This document shows positions 23,688 to 32,382 of a stretch of 58,531 nucleotides of DNA, one piece after another; the stretch's first letter is position 1, and each line of letters begins with the position of its first letter. Source of the stretch: an uncultured Lachnospiraceae bacterium (GTDB lineage: Bacteria; Bacillota; Clostridia; Lachnospirales; Lachnospiraceae); NCBI GenBank assembly GCA_900551235.1, contig URUU01000007.1:1-58531 (forward strand), written 5' to 3'. The position numbers and the translations under genes are program-made. The notes under the pieces are model-generated. The model was not told the origin of the DNA. It worked only from the letters and a program-made list of their open reading frames with translations, and did no database searches.

Positions 23688-24800
23688 ATGTGGGATAAAA
23701 AGAAACTTGCATCTATGATGGTAATTGGTATGGCAGCGATGTGTATGCTAAATGGATGCCAGAAAAAGAAAGCGCAGCCGGAGAGTGCACAGACAGAAAC
23801 TGCACAGTCCGAGACACAGGCAGCACAGACAGAGGCAGTTGAGCTTTATACGTCTGAGAGCAATTCATTTTCCATGCAGCTTCCGGATTCTAAGTGGGCA
23901 GCAACTAAGCAGGGGATTGAAAATAAATGGGCCTTTATGAAGGAAGGCGTGGGCACGATTCAGATCACACATAAGCGTTCAAAGATCAAAGCGAAAAATC
24001 TTCCACAGTCACAGGAAGATGCAGTAGCACTTTTAAATAAAATCAAAGAAAATGCATTTGCAGAGGTAGAGTATAAAAAAGACAGTACAGACAGTGCGCA
24101 GCTTTATTATTATGCAGCTTCTGTACAGGATACAGAGCTGGGATATGTGTATATTGTACGATATCTGATCAACACGGATACGGAAAGTTACAATATTACA
24201 GCAAAACTTACGTCAAGTGACAGTGCACAGATCCAGGCGGTGAAGAAGGCAGTTACCAGTTTTCAGGTGTTGAATGATGACAGTAAGGCTTCATCTGCAG
24301 AAACAGAGAACTCCAAAGATAACAGTACATCGGATGGCACAAGTACAGGAAATAGCGCTTCTGAGCAGAATAACAGCCAGAGTGATGCCTCCGGCAGTGC
24401 AGACGGTGCGGAAGGAACTTCCAGGGATTCCGGCACAGATGAAGAATACCGTTATTTCTTCGATGCAAACGGCAATACAATCTACACGTATCCATCCGAT
24501 GACGGCACATGGCGTGATGAAAATGGCAATGCTTATACATTTCTGGAAAATGGGGTGAAAGATGCCAATGGTACACAGTATTACTATGATCCGCCGCAGG
24601 GACAGGCATCAGGAAATACTGCATCTTCAGGAAGTTCGGGTTCTTCTGACGGCATGACAATCGATTTTTATGACAGCAACGGAAATTACATTACAGCAAC
24701 ACAGGATGCCAATGGCAACTGGGTAGGAAGTGATGGAAAGACATATACATTTGATGAAAACGGTGCAACTGACAGCGATGGCAATTTCAGCAAATGGTAA
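23688..24800 (+). CDS. Lipoprotein with PsbP/DUF1795-like domain and two C-terminal 'GNWVDS' modules
   Basis: The 370-residue protein has a signal peptide with lipobox LNGC and a Gln/Thr/Glu-rich linker. A domain of about 150 residues follows (about 45-195; SFSMQLPDSKWAATKQGIEN), then a Ser/Asn-rich linker. Two copies of a module of about 47 residues end the protein, each with the order YFFDANGN or FYDSNGN, then a short strand, GTWRD or GNWVG, YTF and a final G(V/A).D..G. The module recurs in the next two genes. The N-terminal domain is homologous by eye to that of 25330-26670. It is anchored outside the membrane. The function is unknown. Its own promoter lies at 23602-23630. Confidence 0.8.
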   Translation: MWDKKKLASMMVIGMAAMCMLNGCQKKKAQPESAQTETAQSETQAAQTEAVELYTSESNSFSMQLPDSKWAATKQGIENKWAFMKEGVGTIQITHKRSKIKAKNLPQSQEDAVALLNKIKENAFAEVEYKKDSTDSAQLYYYAASVQDTELGYVYIVRYLINTDTESYNITAKLTSSDSAQIQAVKKAVTSFQVLNDDSKASSAETENSKDNSTSDGTSTGNSASEQNNSQSDASGSADGAEGTSRDSGTDEEYRYFFDANGNTIYTYPSDDGTWRDENGNAYTFLENGVKDANGTQYYYDPPQGQASGNTASSGSSGSSDGMTIDFYDSNGNYITATQDANGNWVGSDGKTYTFDENGATDSDGNFSKW

Positions 24801-24815
24801 TCGGAGGTGTTTAAT

Positions 24816-25241
24816 ATGAAATACAGAAATATAACTTTGGCAGCGGCTGTTGCACTGACAGCAGCAATGCTGGTGACAGGCTGTGGCGCAAAGGAAGACA
24901 ACACGCAGCAGACACAGACTTCAAAGACACAGCAGACACAGGCTTCTGCCACAGAAGCACCAGTGCAGGAGACACAGAAAGTGCAGGAAACACAGGCAGA
25001 GAATACGCAGCAGACGCAGGCACAGCAGCCGGATACGGAAGCAAGTGACAGTGAACAGTATGTGGATAATCCGTCTGCAAGTGGCGGCGAAGGGGATACC
25101 AATGGTTTTTATGATGATGCCGGTACCTGGATAACCGTTCATAAAAACAGCAGCGGACAATGGGTGGATGAAAGCGGTATGATTTATCAGTTTGGTGATG
25201 ATGGAGTAACCGATGCAAATGGAAACTTCTATCCATATTAA
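24816..25241 (+). CDS. Short lipoprotein with one 'GNWVDS'-type module
   Basis: The 141-residue protein has a signal peptide with lipobox VTGC and a long Gln/Thr/Glu linker rich in TQxTQ repeats. A single C-terminal module follows (NGFYDDAGTWITV, GQWVDESGMIYQF, GVTDANGNFYPY). It lacks the PsbP/DUF1795-like domain of its neighbours. ATG 24816 has CGGAGG 10 bases ahead. The GTG at 24807 overlaps that site and is rejected. It begins 15 bases after the previous stop, so the two are co-transcribed. Confidence 0.82.
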   Translation: MKYRNITLAAAVALTAAMLVTGCGAKEDNTQQTQTSKTQQTQASATEAPVQETQKVQETQAENTQQTQAQQPDTEASDSEQYVDNPSASGGEGDTNGFYDDAGTWITVHKNSSGQWVDESGMIYQFGDDGVTDANGNFYPY

Positions 25242-25256
25242 AGGGTACGGATGTGA

Positions 25257-25285
25257 TTGACATTATATCGGCAAAAGCGTAGAAT
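25257..25285 (+). promoter_or_regulatory. Sigma-A promoter of the third repeat lipoprotein
   Basis: TTGACA (25257-25262), a 17-base spacer, TAGAAT (25280-25285). Confidence 0.8.
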
Positions 25286-25329
25286 ATGGAAAGCCGAAAC
25301 ATGCGGAACAGTAGAATGGAGGAGTATCT

Positions 25330-26670
25330 ATGAAAATCAGAACAAAGATCGTAACGGGTCTGCTTCTTGCATTGTCAATCTCCTGTCTGGCTACCGGGTG
25401 TAAGAAAAAGACCCAGGAGACGGAAACCAATACGGAGACAACACGCATCACAGAGAAGCAGACAGAAAGTGAAACGACTAAGAAAAATACATCAGCAACG
25501 TTTAAATCCAAAGATGGAAGTCTTTCTATCAAGCTTCCGGATGATACCTGGGAAGCCAAAAAAGAAGGCACAAAAGAATGGACATTTGAATCTGCAGATC
25601 AGGGAATCATTACGATCGTTCATTATTCCGGAGCAGAGATGGATGGACTGGTATTTCCGGCTTCAGAGGAAGAAGTTCTGGACAACCTGGAAAAGGCAGG
25701 AAAGTCCAAATCGGACTATGCAGTTGTAGAGTATAAGAAAAATACACTTGGTTCTTATGAGGCATACCATACCACGATCAAATGTAAAAGTGCGAGCAGC
25801 AAATATGCATATTCCGTTGCCTACAATCTGGTTGGTGATGATGACATTTATTCTGTAAACGGTCAGGTAAAACAGGACGATGCAAAAGCAATGGAAGCGA
25901 TCCGTACTTCCGTGGAGAGCCTGAAGCTTTTGAAATCATCCGGAACAACGACATCCGGATCAAAGAAAGATAACACAAAATCTTCAGAAACATCCAAAAC
26001 AGGTCAGTCAGAGTCGAACAGCACAAATGAATCAAATGGAAACAGCCAGTATATTTATGACAGCAATGGAAATGCTGTTTATGTATATCAGGACAGCAAC
26101 GGAAACTGGGTAGACAGCAGCGGTGCCATTTACTATTTTAATTCTTATGGCATCACAAACAGCAATGGTGCAAATTTTACGTATGACAAACCAGATGGAA
26201 CAAACAGCAGTGATAATAACAGCGGCGATAATAATGGCGGGAATGTTCAGACAAACAGCTTTTATGATAATCAGGGCAATCTGATCAGTGTCTACAAAAA
26301 CAGCAGCGGAAACTGGGTAGACAGCAATGGTATTGTTTATACGTTTGGTCAGTATGGAGTAACGGATAATTACGGCAATTATTATCCATACAGCAACAAC
26401 AGCAGCGGAAACGACAATAACAGCAATAATAATAACAATAATAACAGTAATAATAATAGTAACAATAATAACAGCAATAATAACAACAATAATAATAACA
26501 ACAATAGCAATGGCAACACCGGAAGTACCAACGGTTTCTATGATGACCAGGGAAATTACATTTCCGTGACACAGGACGCGAACGGCAACTGGATCGACAG
26601 CGGCGGAATGAAGTATACATTCGGTAATGACGGTGTAACCGATGCAAACGGAAACTTTTATCCATACTAA
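25330..26670 (+). CDS. Lipoprotein with PsbP/DUF1795-like domain, three 'GNWVDS' modules and an Asn-rich spacer
   Basis: The 446-residue protein has a signal peptide with lipobox LATGC, a Thr/Glu linker and a domain of about 145 residues like that of the gene at 23688 (SLSIKLPDDTWEAKKEGTK). Three modules of about 47 residues follow (starting near residues 237, 303 and 395 with YIYDSNGN, FYDNQGN and FYDDQGN). Modules 2 and 3 are separated by an almost pure Asn/Ser stretch encoded by AAT/AAC/AGC triplets at about 26391-26520, which should be length-variable. ATG 25330 has GGAGGAG upstream. The function is unknown. It is extracytoplasmic and membrane-anchored. Confidence 0.8.
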   Translation: MKIRTKIVTGLLLALSISCLATGCKKKTQETETNTETTRITEKQTESETTKKNTSATFKSKDGSLSIKLPDDTWEAKKEGTKEWTFESADQGIITIVHYSGAEMDGLVFPASEEEVLDNLEKAGKSKSDYAVVEYKKNTLGSYEAYHTTIKCKSASSKYAYSVAYNLVGDDDIYSVNGQVKQDDAKAMEAIRTSVESLKLLKSSGTTTSGSKKDNTKSSETSKTGQSESNSTNESNGNSQYIYDSNGNAVYVYQDSNGNWVDSSGAIYYFNSYGITNSNGANFTYDKPDGTNSSDNNSGDNNGGNVQTNSFYDNQGNLISVYKNSSGNWVDSNGIVYTFGQYGVTDNYGNYYPYSNNSSGNDNNSNNNNNNNSNNNSNNNNSNNNNNNNNNNSNGNTGSTNGFYDDQGNYISVTQDANGNWIDSGGMKYTFGNDGVTDANGNFYPY

Positions 26671-26706
26671 AAGGTCAAAGCAGGCAAAAGATAAGAATGT
26701 TTAAAC

Positions 26707-26738
26707 AAAGAGACAACAGAGAAATCTGTTGTCTCTTT
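26707..26738 (+). terminator. Rho-independent terminator, probably bidirectional
   Basis: AAAGAGACAACAGA pairs perfectly with TCTGTTGTCTCTTT around GAAA. With A-rich and T-rich flanks, it can also serve the convergent metE gene. Confidence 0.85.
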
Positions 26739-26814
26739 CGGTTCTTTGAAAAACTATACAGGAATTTTACATGACTATGCAGGCGTATGCAGCAGTGTCA
26801 AAAAATATGTGACA

Positions 26815-29088
26815 TCAGCTATCATGTTCCTGTCGGATCTCTTTTGCTGCTTCTACCAGATTTTTAAGGCTTGCAACGGTTTCCGGTACGCCTCTTGTTT
26901 TCAGTCCGCAGTCGGGATTGATCCATAATTTTTCAGGGGCAATTTTATCCAGCATTTTATCCAGTGCGGATTTGATTTCACGGACGGAAGGTACTCTTGG
27001 AGAGTGGATATCATAAACACCAGGTCCGACCTCGGTTTTAAAGTTATTATCCTTTAAAGAGTCCAGGATCTGCAAATCGGAGCGGGAGGCTTCAAAGGTA
27101 ATAACATCTGCATCCATATCGTCGATTGCTTTGATGATATCGGTAAATTCGCTGTAACACATATGAGTGTGGATTTGTGTTTCTGCTTTTACCTTGCTGT
27201 GGACAAGGCGGAATGCAGGAACAGCAAAATCGAGATAATCGCTGTACCAGTCAGATTTTCTCAGCGGCAGTTTTTCACGCAGTGCAGCCTCGTCAACCTG
27301 AATAATCCGGATACCGTTCTTTTCCAGATCCAGAACTTCATCGCGGATAGCCAGTGCGATCTGATAAGTACTTTCTTTGACCGATATATCCTCTCGTGGG
27401 AATGACCAGTTAAGGATTGTCACCGGACCGGTCAGCATAGCCTTCATTGGCTTTCCGGTAAGACTTTGTGCATAGATCGACCAATCCACGGTCATCGGTC
27501 TGTTTCTTGATACATCGCCCCAGATGATCGGCGGCTTGACGCAGCGTGTGCCATAGGACTGTACCCATGCCTTTTCGGTAAACAGGTAGCCATTTAGCTG
27601 TTCGCCGAAGTATTCAACCATATCGGCTCTTTCAAATTCTCCGTGAACAAGCACGTCCAGACCGATTTCTTCCTGCATCTTAACACATTCAGCAATTTTT
27701 TTACGGTTGAATTCTATATATTCCTGTTCTGTGATGCTGCCTTTTCTGAAAGCAGTGCGGTTTGCCTTCACATCCGCTGTCTGTGGAAAAGAGCCAATCG
27801 TTGTTGTTGGGAACAGCGGGAGAGAAAATTCCTTTTTCTGGATTTTTTCTCTTTCATCAGATGCAGGGAGTCTTGTAAAATCACTCTCCTTTATGGATGC
27901 CACTCTTTTTTTAACAGCCGGGTCATTGCAGTCAGGTCTGTTTTGGTGTAATGCAATATTAGCTTTATACAGGTTTTCGTTTGTATAATCTGTTTCTGAT
28001 AATAATTTAAGTTCAGCAAGTTCCAGGAGTTTTTCTTCTGCGAAAGCGAAATGTGCAAGGTATTTTTGAGGCAGCTTCGTTTCATTTTTCAGTGTATATG
28101 GAACATGGAGCAATGAGCAGGAAGTACTAAGTACTGTCTCAATGCCTTTGGCTTTTAAACGGGCAGTCAAATCCAGGGTTCTCTCATAATTGTTTTTCCA
28201 GATGTTCTTGCCATTTACTGCTCCTGCGAAAAGAATTTTGCCGTCTGCAAATCCATTTTCGGATATCAGCTCAAAAGTCTTTTTGCCTTCAACAAAATCA
28301 AGTCCGATACCATCAAAATCAAGTTCGGAAACATTTTTATAGCAGTCACGAATATCTCCAAAATATGTTTGAAGCAATACTTTTACTTTATTTTTTGTGG
28401 AGAGAATGCCGCTGTAAAGCTTTTCAAAAAGTGCAATATCGGATTCTGTTAAATCATATACCAGATACGGCTCGTCAAACTGCACCCACTCTGCACCGAT
28501 ATGATTCAATTTTATAAGCAGTTCGGAGTATGCAGTGATAACATCGCCGGCATATTCTTCAGCAGTTTTTGAACCGGTATATCTTAAAAGCTTTAACAGT
28601 GTGAATGCTCCTGTAATGACAGGCCTGGTAGCGATATTCAGGGCTTTTGCTTCTTCAAATTCATCAAACGGTTTTGTGCCTGCAAGCCGGATTTCAGTAT
28701 GGTCATCAATTTCAGGAACCATGTAGTGATAATTGGTATTAAACCATTTTTTCATGGCAAGTGCTTTTACATCGCCCTTTTCTCCCTGATATCCCCTTGC
28801 CATTGCAAAATAAGTATCAAGTGGTGACAGATTCAGAGAAGAATAGCGGGACGGAACAATGTTGAAAAGAACAGCACTGTCCAGCATATTATCATAAAAT
28901 GAAAAATCGTTTGACGGGATAAAATCAAGACCGGAAGCTTTCAGTGTCAGCCAGTTTGCTTTTCTGATTTCTTTTGCTGTGTTTTGCAGTTTATCAGATG
29001 AAATCTCTTTTCTGAAATATTTTTCTGTGGCAAATTTAAGTTCTCTTAAAGATCCTACTCTCGGATAACCAATAATGGATGTACGCAT
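26815..29088 (-). CDS. metE: Cobalamin-independent methionine synthase
   Basis: The 757-residue protein transfers the methyl group of 5-methyltetrahydrofolate to homocysteine, the last step of methionine synthesis. The N-terminal half starts with IIGYPRVGSLRELKFATEKY. The C-terminal half contains GSFPQTADVKANR, the VHGEFERADMVEYFGE segment and the zinc ligands in IHTHMCYSEF (His and Cys) and NPDCGLKTRG (Cys). The length is normal. SD CAGGAG precedes ATG (29088). A LysR-type gene lies directly upstream on the same strand, and a hairpin in the 126-base gap may attenuate transcription. No SAM or cobalamin riboswitch motif is seen. Confidence 0.97.
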   Translation of the reverse strand: MRTSIIGYPRVGSLRELKFATEKYFRKEISSDKLQNTAKEIRKANWLTLKASGLDFIPSNDFSFYDNMLDSAVLFNIVPSRYSSLNLSPLDTYFAMARGYQGEKGDVKALAMKKWFNTNYHYMVPEIDDHTEIRLAGTKPFDEFEEAKALNIATRPVITGAFTLLKLLRYTGSKTAEEYAGDVITAYSELLIKLNHIGAEWVQFDEPYLVYDLTESDIALFEKLYSGILSTKNKVKVLLQTYFGDIRDCYKNVSELDFDGIGLDFVEGKKTFELISENGFADGKILFAGAVNGKNIWKNNYERTLDLTARLKAKGIETVLSTSCSLLHVPYTLKNETKLPQKYLAHFAFAEEKLLELAELKLLSETDYTNENLYKANIALHQNRPDCNDPAVKKRVASIKESDFTRLPASDEREKIQKKEFSLPLFPTTTIGSFPQTADVKANRTAFRKGSITEQEYIEFNRKKIAECVKMQEEIGLDVLVHGEFERADMVEYFGEQLNGYLFTEKAWVQSYGTRCVKPPIIWGDVSRNRPMTVDWSIYAQSLTGKPMKAMLTGPVTILNWSFPREDISVKESTYQIALAIRDEVLDLEKNGIRIIQVDEAALREKLPLRKSDWYSDYLDFAVPAFRLVHSKVKAETQIHTHMCYSEFTDIIKAIDDMDADVITFEASRSDLQILDSLKDNNFKTEVGPGVYDIHSPRVPSVREIKSALDKMLDKIAPEKLWINPDCGLKTRGVPETVASLKNLVEAAKEIRQEHDS

Positions 29089-29125
29089 AATATATCTCCT
29101 GACATAAGTTTATTAAAAGACAAAC

Positions 29126-29169
29126 AGCCTTTTTGTGCTTGATGTAGCCTAAGATAGCACAAAAAGACT
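29126..29169 (-). promoter_or_regulatory. Hairpin in the metE leader (terminator or attenuator)
   Basis: On the minus strand AGTCTTTTTGTGCT (29169-29156) pairs with AGCACAAAAAGGCT (29139-29126), with one mismatch, and GTTTGTCTTTT follows. It lies between the LysR gene and metE with too little room for a promoter after it, so metE transcripts must cross it. The loop contains CTAAGATA (29149-29156, plus strand), which is also present just ahead of the LysR gene (30153-30160). Confidence 0.5.
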
Positions 29170-29214
29170 GCCATGCGTTAATACCTGTTTTTGATGCTGT
29201 GCCATAGTTAAAAG

Positions 29215-30126
29215 CTATGACATATAATCATCAATATATTTTTTCAGATGCTCCAGATAACATTCGCTGACCGGGTTCAAAGGTCGATCAGTCGGCGCGA
29301 TATACCCGATCTCCATTCTCTCTTTGCTGTCAAGCGGAATGGCTATAACGTTTGTTCCATTCAGATCACTGCTCAAAATGCCGGAGGAAATGGTATATCC
29401 ATTTAGCCCGATCAACAGGTTAAAAAGTGTTGCACGGTCGGTGACGATAATATTTTTCGGGCTTTCTGCCATACTGTGCAATTCTTCGGAATAGTAAAAA
29501 GAATTGTTGACACCCTGCTCGTAGGTAAGTCTCGGAAATGCTTTTAAATCATCAAGCGTAACCAAGTTTTTACTGGCAAGTGGATTGTTGCGGCTGATAA
29601 ACACATGAGGGGCAGCAGAAAAAAGAGAAGTGAATTTTAAATCGGCATTTTGAATAATCCTCAGCATCACTTCACGGTTAAAATTGCTCAGGAACAGTAC
29701 TCCGAGTTCACTTCGCGAAGTACGGACATCTTCAATAATATCATGAGTCCTTGATTCACGCAGGGTAAATTCATATTTGTTTTCATCGTATTCTTTTACC
29801 AGAGCCACGAAAGCATTTACCACAAATGCGTAATGCTGGGCGGAAATGGAAAATACACGGCGAATCGTTTCTTTTTTCTTATATTGCTGCTCCAGCAGTT
29901 CTGCCTGTTCTACAACCTGTCTTGCATAGGAAAGAAATTTGGAACCTTCTTCCGAGAGATACACACCTCTGTTATTGCGGAAAAATATTGTGATACCCAT
30001 TTCTTTTTCAAGTTCTGATACTGATTTTGAAAGGCTTGGCTGTGCTATCAATAGTTTCTGTGCCGCAGATGTAATGGAGCCACATTCTGCAATTGTAATA
30101 ATGTATTTTAACTGCTGCAAGGTCAT
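29215..30126 (-). CDS. LysR-family transcriptional regulator, probably of metE
   Basis: The 303-residue protein has an N-terminal winged HTH (residues 1-60: QQLKYIITIAECGSITSAAQ, AQPSLSKSVSELEKEMG) and a substrate-binding-like effector domain (about 90-300; LGVLFLSN, GYTISSGIL). LysR proteins bind T-N11-A sites and respond to a small metabolite. Its position directly upstream of metE on the same strand suggests a role like MetR, whose ligand is homocysteine. That is inference from context. The start is ATG 30126, with AAGGAATG upstream on the minus strand. Confidence 0.9.
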   Translation of the reverse strand: MTLQQLKYIITIAECGSITSAAQKLLIAQPSLSKSVSELEKEMGITIFFRNNRGVYLSEEGSKFLSYARQVVEQAELLEQQYKKKETIRRVFSISAQHYAFVVNAFVALVKEYDENKYEFTLRESRTHDIIEDVRTSRSELGVLFLSNFNREVMLRIIQNADLKFTSLFSAAPHVFISRNNPLASKNLVTLDDLKAFPRLTYEQGVNNSFYYSEELHSMAESPKNIIVTDRATLFNLLIGLNGYTISSGILSSDLNGTNVIAIPLDSKERMEIGYIAPTDRPLNPVSECYLEHLKKYIDDYMS

Positions 30127-30159
30127 ATCAGCTTCATTCCTTGTTTTAAGATCTAAGAT

Positions 30160-30197
30160 AATTTAAAACGGCGGCACAGTCTTTTGACTGTGCCGCC
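30160..30197 (-). terminator. Rho-independent terminator of pckA
   Basis: GGCGGCACAGTC pairs perfectly with GACTGTGCCGCC around four bases. On the minus strand it is followed by GTTTTAAAT. Confidence 0.88.
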
Positions 30198-30215
30198 ATC
30201 TTGCATCGAATCGTA

Positions 30216-31820
30216 TTATTTCTGAGGACCAGCGGAAACCAGGGCTTTACCGGCAGCATTTCCTTCGTATTTTGCGAAGTTTTTGATAAATCTGTCAGCA
30301 AGATCTTTTGCTTTTGTTTCCCATTCGGAAGCATCAGCGTATGTGTCACGTGGGTCTAGGATAGCTGGGTCAACGCCCGGCAGTTCTGTAGGAACTTCGA
30401 AGTTGAAGTATGGAATAGTCTTTGTAGGAGCAGTTTTGATATCTCCGTTCAGGATAGCATCGATGATACCACGAGTATCTTTGATGGAGATACGTTTGCC
30501 TGTTCCGTTCCATCCTGTATTTACCAGGTATGCTTTTGCACCGCTCTTCTCCATTTTCTTAACCAGTTCTTCTGCATATTTTGTAGGATGCAGTTCCAGG
30601 AATGCCTGACCGAAGCAAGCTGAGAAGGTCGGAGTCGGCTCTGTGATACCACGTTCTGTACCAGCCAGTTTAGCTGTGAAACCAGACAGGAAGTAGTACT
30701 GTGTCTGAGCTTCTGTCAGGATAGATACTGGAGGCAGTACACCGAATGCATCTGCGGACAGGAAGATTACGTTTTTAGCTGCCGGTGCAGAAGAGATCGG
30801 ACGAACGATGTTCTGGATATGGTCGATCGGGTAAGATACACGGGTATTTTCTGTTACGCTCTTGTCAGCGAAGTCAATCTTGCCGTTCTCGTCCAGAGTA
30901 ACGTTCTCAAGCAGAGCGTTACGTTTGATCGCATTGTAGATATCCGGTTCGGATTCTTTGTCCAAGTTGATAACTTTTGCGTAGCATCCGCCTTCGAAGT
31001 TGAATACGCCGTTGTCATCCCAGCCGTGCTCGTCATCACCGATCAGCAGACGCTTCGGATCTGTAGACAGAGTTGTTTTACCTGTTCCGGACAGACCAAA
31101 GAAGATTGCTGTGTTTTCACCATTCATGTCAGTGTTTGCGGAGCAGTGCATGGAAGCCATGCCCTTCAGCGGCAGGAAGTAGTTCATCATAGAGAACATA
31201 CCTTTTTTCATTTCTCCGCCGTACCATGTATTTACGATAACCTGTTCTTTGCTTGTGATATTGAACATAACGGCTGTTTCAGAGTTCAGGCCCAGCTCTT
31301 TGTAGTTTTCAACTTTTGCTTTGGAAGCGTTGTATACAACGAAATCCGGCTCGAAGTTTTCCAGTTCTTCAGCAGTCGGTTTGATGAACATGTTTGTTAC
31401 AAAGTGAGCCTGCCAAGCAACCTCAACGATGAAACGGATTGCCATACGAGTATCTTTGTTGGCACCGCAGAAAGCATCTACTACGAACAGTCTCTTGTTG
31501 GACAGCTCTTTGATAGCCAGATCTTTTACAGCATCCCATGCTTCCTGAGTAGCCGGATGGTTGTCGTTTTTATATTCGTCTGTTGTCCACCATACAGTGT
31601 CTTTGGAATTTTCGTCTTTTACGATAAATTTGTCTTTTGGAGAACGACCTGTATAAATACCAGTCATAACATTGACAGCACCCAGTTCACTTTCCTGACC
31701 TTTTTCAAAGCCTTCCAGAGCAGGATTTGTCTCTTCCTCGAACAACATCTCATAAGATGGATTGTACACGATCTCAGTAGTTCCAGTGATGCCATACTTG
31801 CTTAAATCAATTTTTGCCAT
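30216..31820 (-). CDS. pckA: Phosphoenolpyruvate carboxykinase (ATP)
   Basis: The 534-residue enzyme interconverts oxaloacetate plus ATP with phosphoenolpyruvate, CO2 and ADP. In gut anaerobes it often runs toward oxaloacetate. Visible motifs are the substrate-binding TGRSPKDKF, the kinase-1a loop GLSGTGKTTLS, the metal site LIGDDEHGWDD and the C-terminal adenine-binding region (NTGWNGTGKRISIKDTR). The length is normal. AGAGG precedes ATG 31820. It is monocistronic with a strong terminator. The codons are strongly biased, as in highly expressed genes. Confidence 0.97.
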   Translation of the reverse strand: MAKIDLSKYGITGTTEIVYNPSYEMLFEEETNPALEGFEKGQESELGAVNVMTGIYTGRSPKDKFIVKDENSKDTVWWTTDEYKNDNHPATQEAWDAVKDLAIKELSNKRLFVVDAFCGANKDTRMAIRFIVEVAWQAHFVTNMFIKPTAEELENFEPDFVVYNASKAKVENYKELGLNSETAVMFNITSKEQVIVNTWYGGEMKKGMFSMMNYFLPLKGMASMHCSANTDMNGENTAIFFGLSGTGKTTLSTDPKRLLIGDDEHGWDDNGVFNFEGGCYAKVINLDKESEPDIYNAIKRNALLENVTLDENGKIDFADKSVTENTRVSYPIDHIQNIVRPISSAPAAKNVIFLSADAFGVLPPVSILTEAQTQYYFLSGFTAKLAGTERGITEPTPTFSACFGQAFLELHPTKYAEELVKKMEKSGAKAYLVNTGWNGTGKRISIKDTRGIIDAILNGDIKTAPTKTIPYFNFEVPTELPGVDPAILDPRDTYADASEWETKAKDLADRFIKNFAKYEGNAAGKALVSAGPQK

Positions 31821-31882
31821 CTGATTAACCTCTTTTCTTTTATACTTAAAGTTAAAGAAATGATGCCCACTTCTCTATCATC

Positions 31883-31910
31883 ATTATACATATTTACCCG
31901 CCAAAATCAA
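31883..31910 (-). promoter_or_regulatory. Promoter of pckA
   Basis: On the minus strand TTGATT (31910-31905), a 16-base spacer and TATAAT (31888-31883), about 65 bases ahead of the start codon. Confidence 0.65.
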
Positions 31911-32031
31911 TAAAAACTTTCTGAACTTTTTGCTGAAAATGTATGAAATCTGTAGATTTTGAATGATTTTGAACGAATGACGGCAAAAAAACGGAAGGGT
32001 ACACCAGATAGTGCGTCCGAGCTGCTTAGTT

Positions 32032-32060
32032 TTGACTGTTTAACTAAACCAATATATAAA
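32032..32060 (+). promoter_or_regulatory. Promoter with internal palindromic operator, ABC exporter operon
   Basis: TTGACT (32032-32037), a 17-base spacer and TATAAA (32055-32060). The spacer begins with the perfect palindrome GTTTAACTAAAC (32038-32049), the place and form of a repressor site of the MarR/TetR kind. A second TATAAT at 32088-32093 has no good -35. Confidence 0.6.
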
Positions 32061-32103
32061 TAGAGTATTTTTCCCATGTGAAAATTGTATAATACTTTTT
32101 AAC

Positions 32104-32309
32104 GTAATAATGCCAGGGGCAAAAGGTCTAAATCCACATGAGCTTGCTCATAGGTGGATGAAAGACCTTGGGACCCGCCCCGATATGAGCATAAAAGTGG
32201 GATGATAATCCCACGATATGCGAATACTGGGGAGGATTGTGGGAGTGCAACGCACGGAACAATCCGTAGGCATCATAGTTGGGGACTTTTGACACCCACA
32301 TCATGTAAT
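32104..32309 (+). mobile_element. 196-bp structured MITE, copy 1, with 5-bp target duplication
   Basis: The element covers 32109-32304 and is flanked by GTAAT on both sides (32104-32108 and 32305-32309). It is nearly identical to the reverse complement of 57141-57336. The ends are imperfect inverted repeats (ATGCCAGGGGCAAAAG and the mirror of CTTTTGACACCCACAT). The interior folds into several stems: ATCCAC/GTGGAT, GTGGGAT/ATCCCAC and GGATTGT/ACAATCC with GTGC/GCAC inside. A frame of about 50 codons is open through it by chance. It lies in the leader between the promoter at 32032 and the gene at 32383. Confidence 0.85.
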
Positions 32310-32382
32310 TACGTCTTGCACAGATGTGAAAAGTATTTTACACTTAGCAGATGTAAAAATTATAGTCAAGGAGGCAAAATAA

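Noticed and set aside
26285..26665. 126-codon minus-strand frame rich in Tyr and Cys
   Set aside because: It is the complement of the AAT/AAC/AGC-rich spacer of the lipoprotein gene, with no start signals.
29089..29214. SAM (S-box) or cobalamin riboswitch ahead of metE
   Set aside because: None of the conserved core motifs is present. Only a simple hairpin is seen.
30819..31805. 328-codon plus-strand frame opposite pckA
   Set aside because: pckA is certain on the minus strand with strong motifs. The opposite frame is a by-product of its codon bias and has no ribosome site or known motif.
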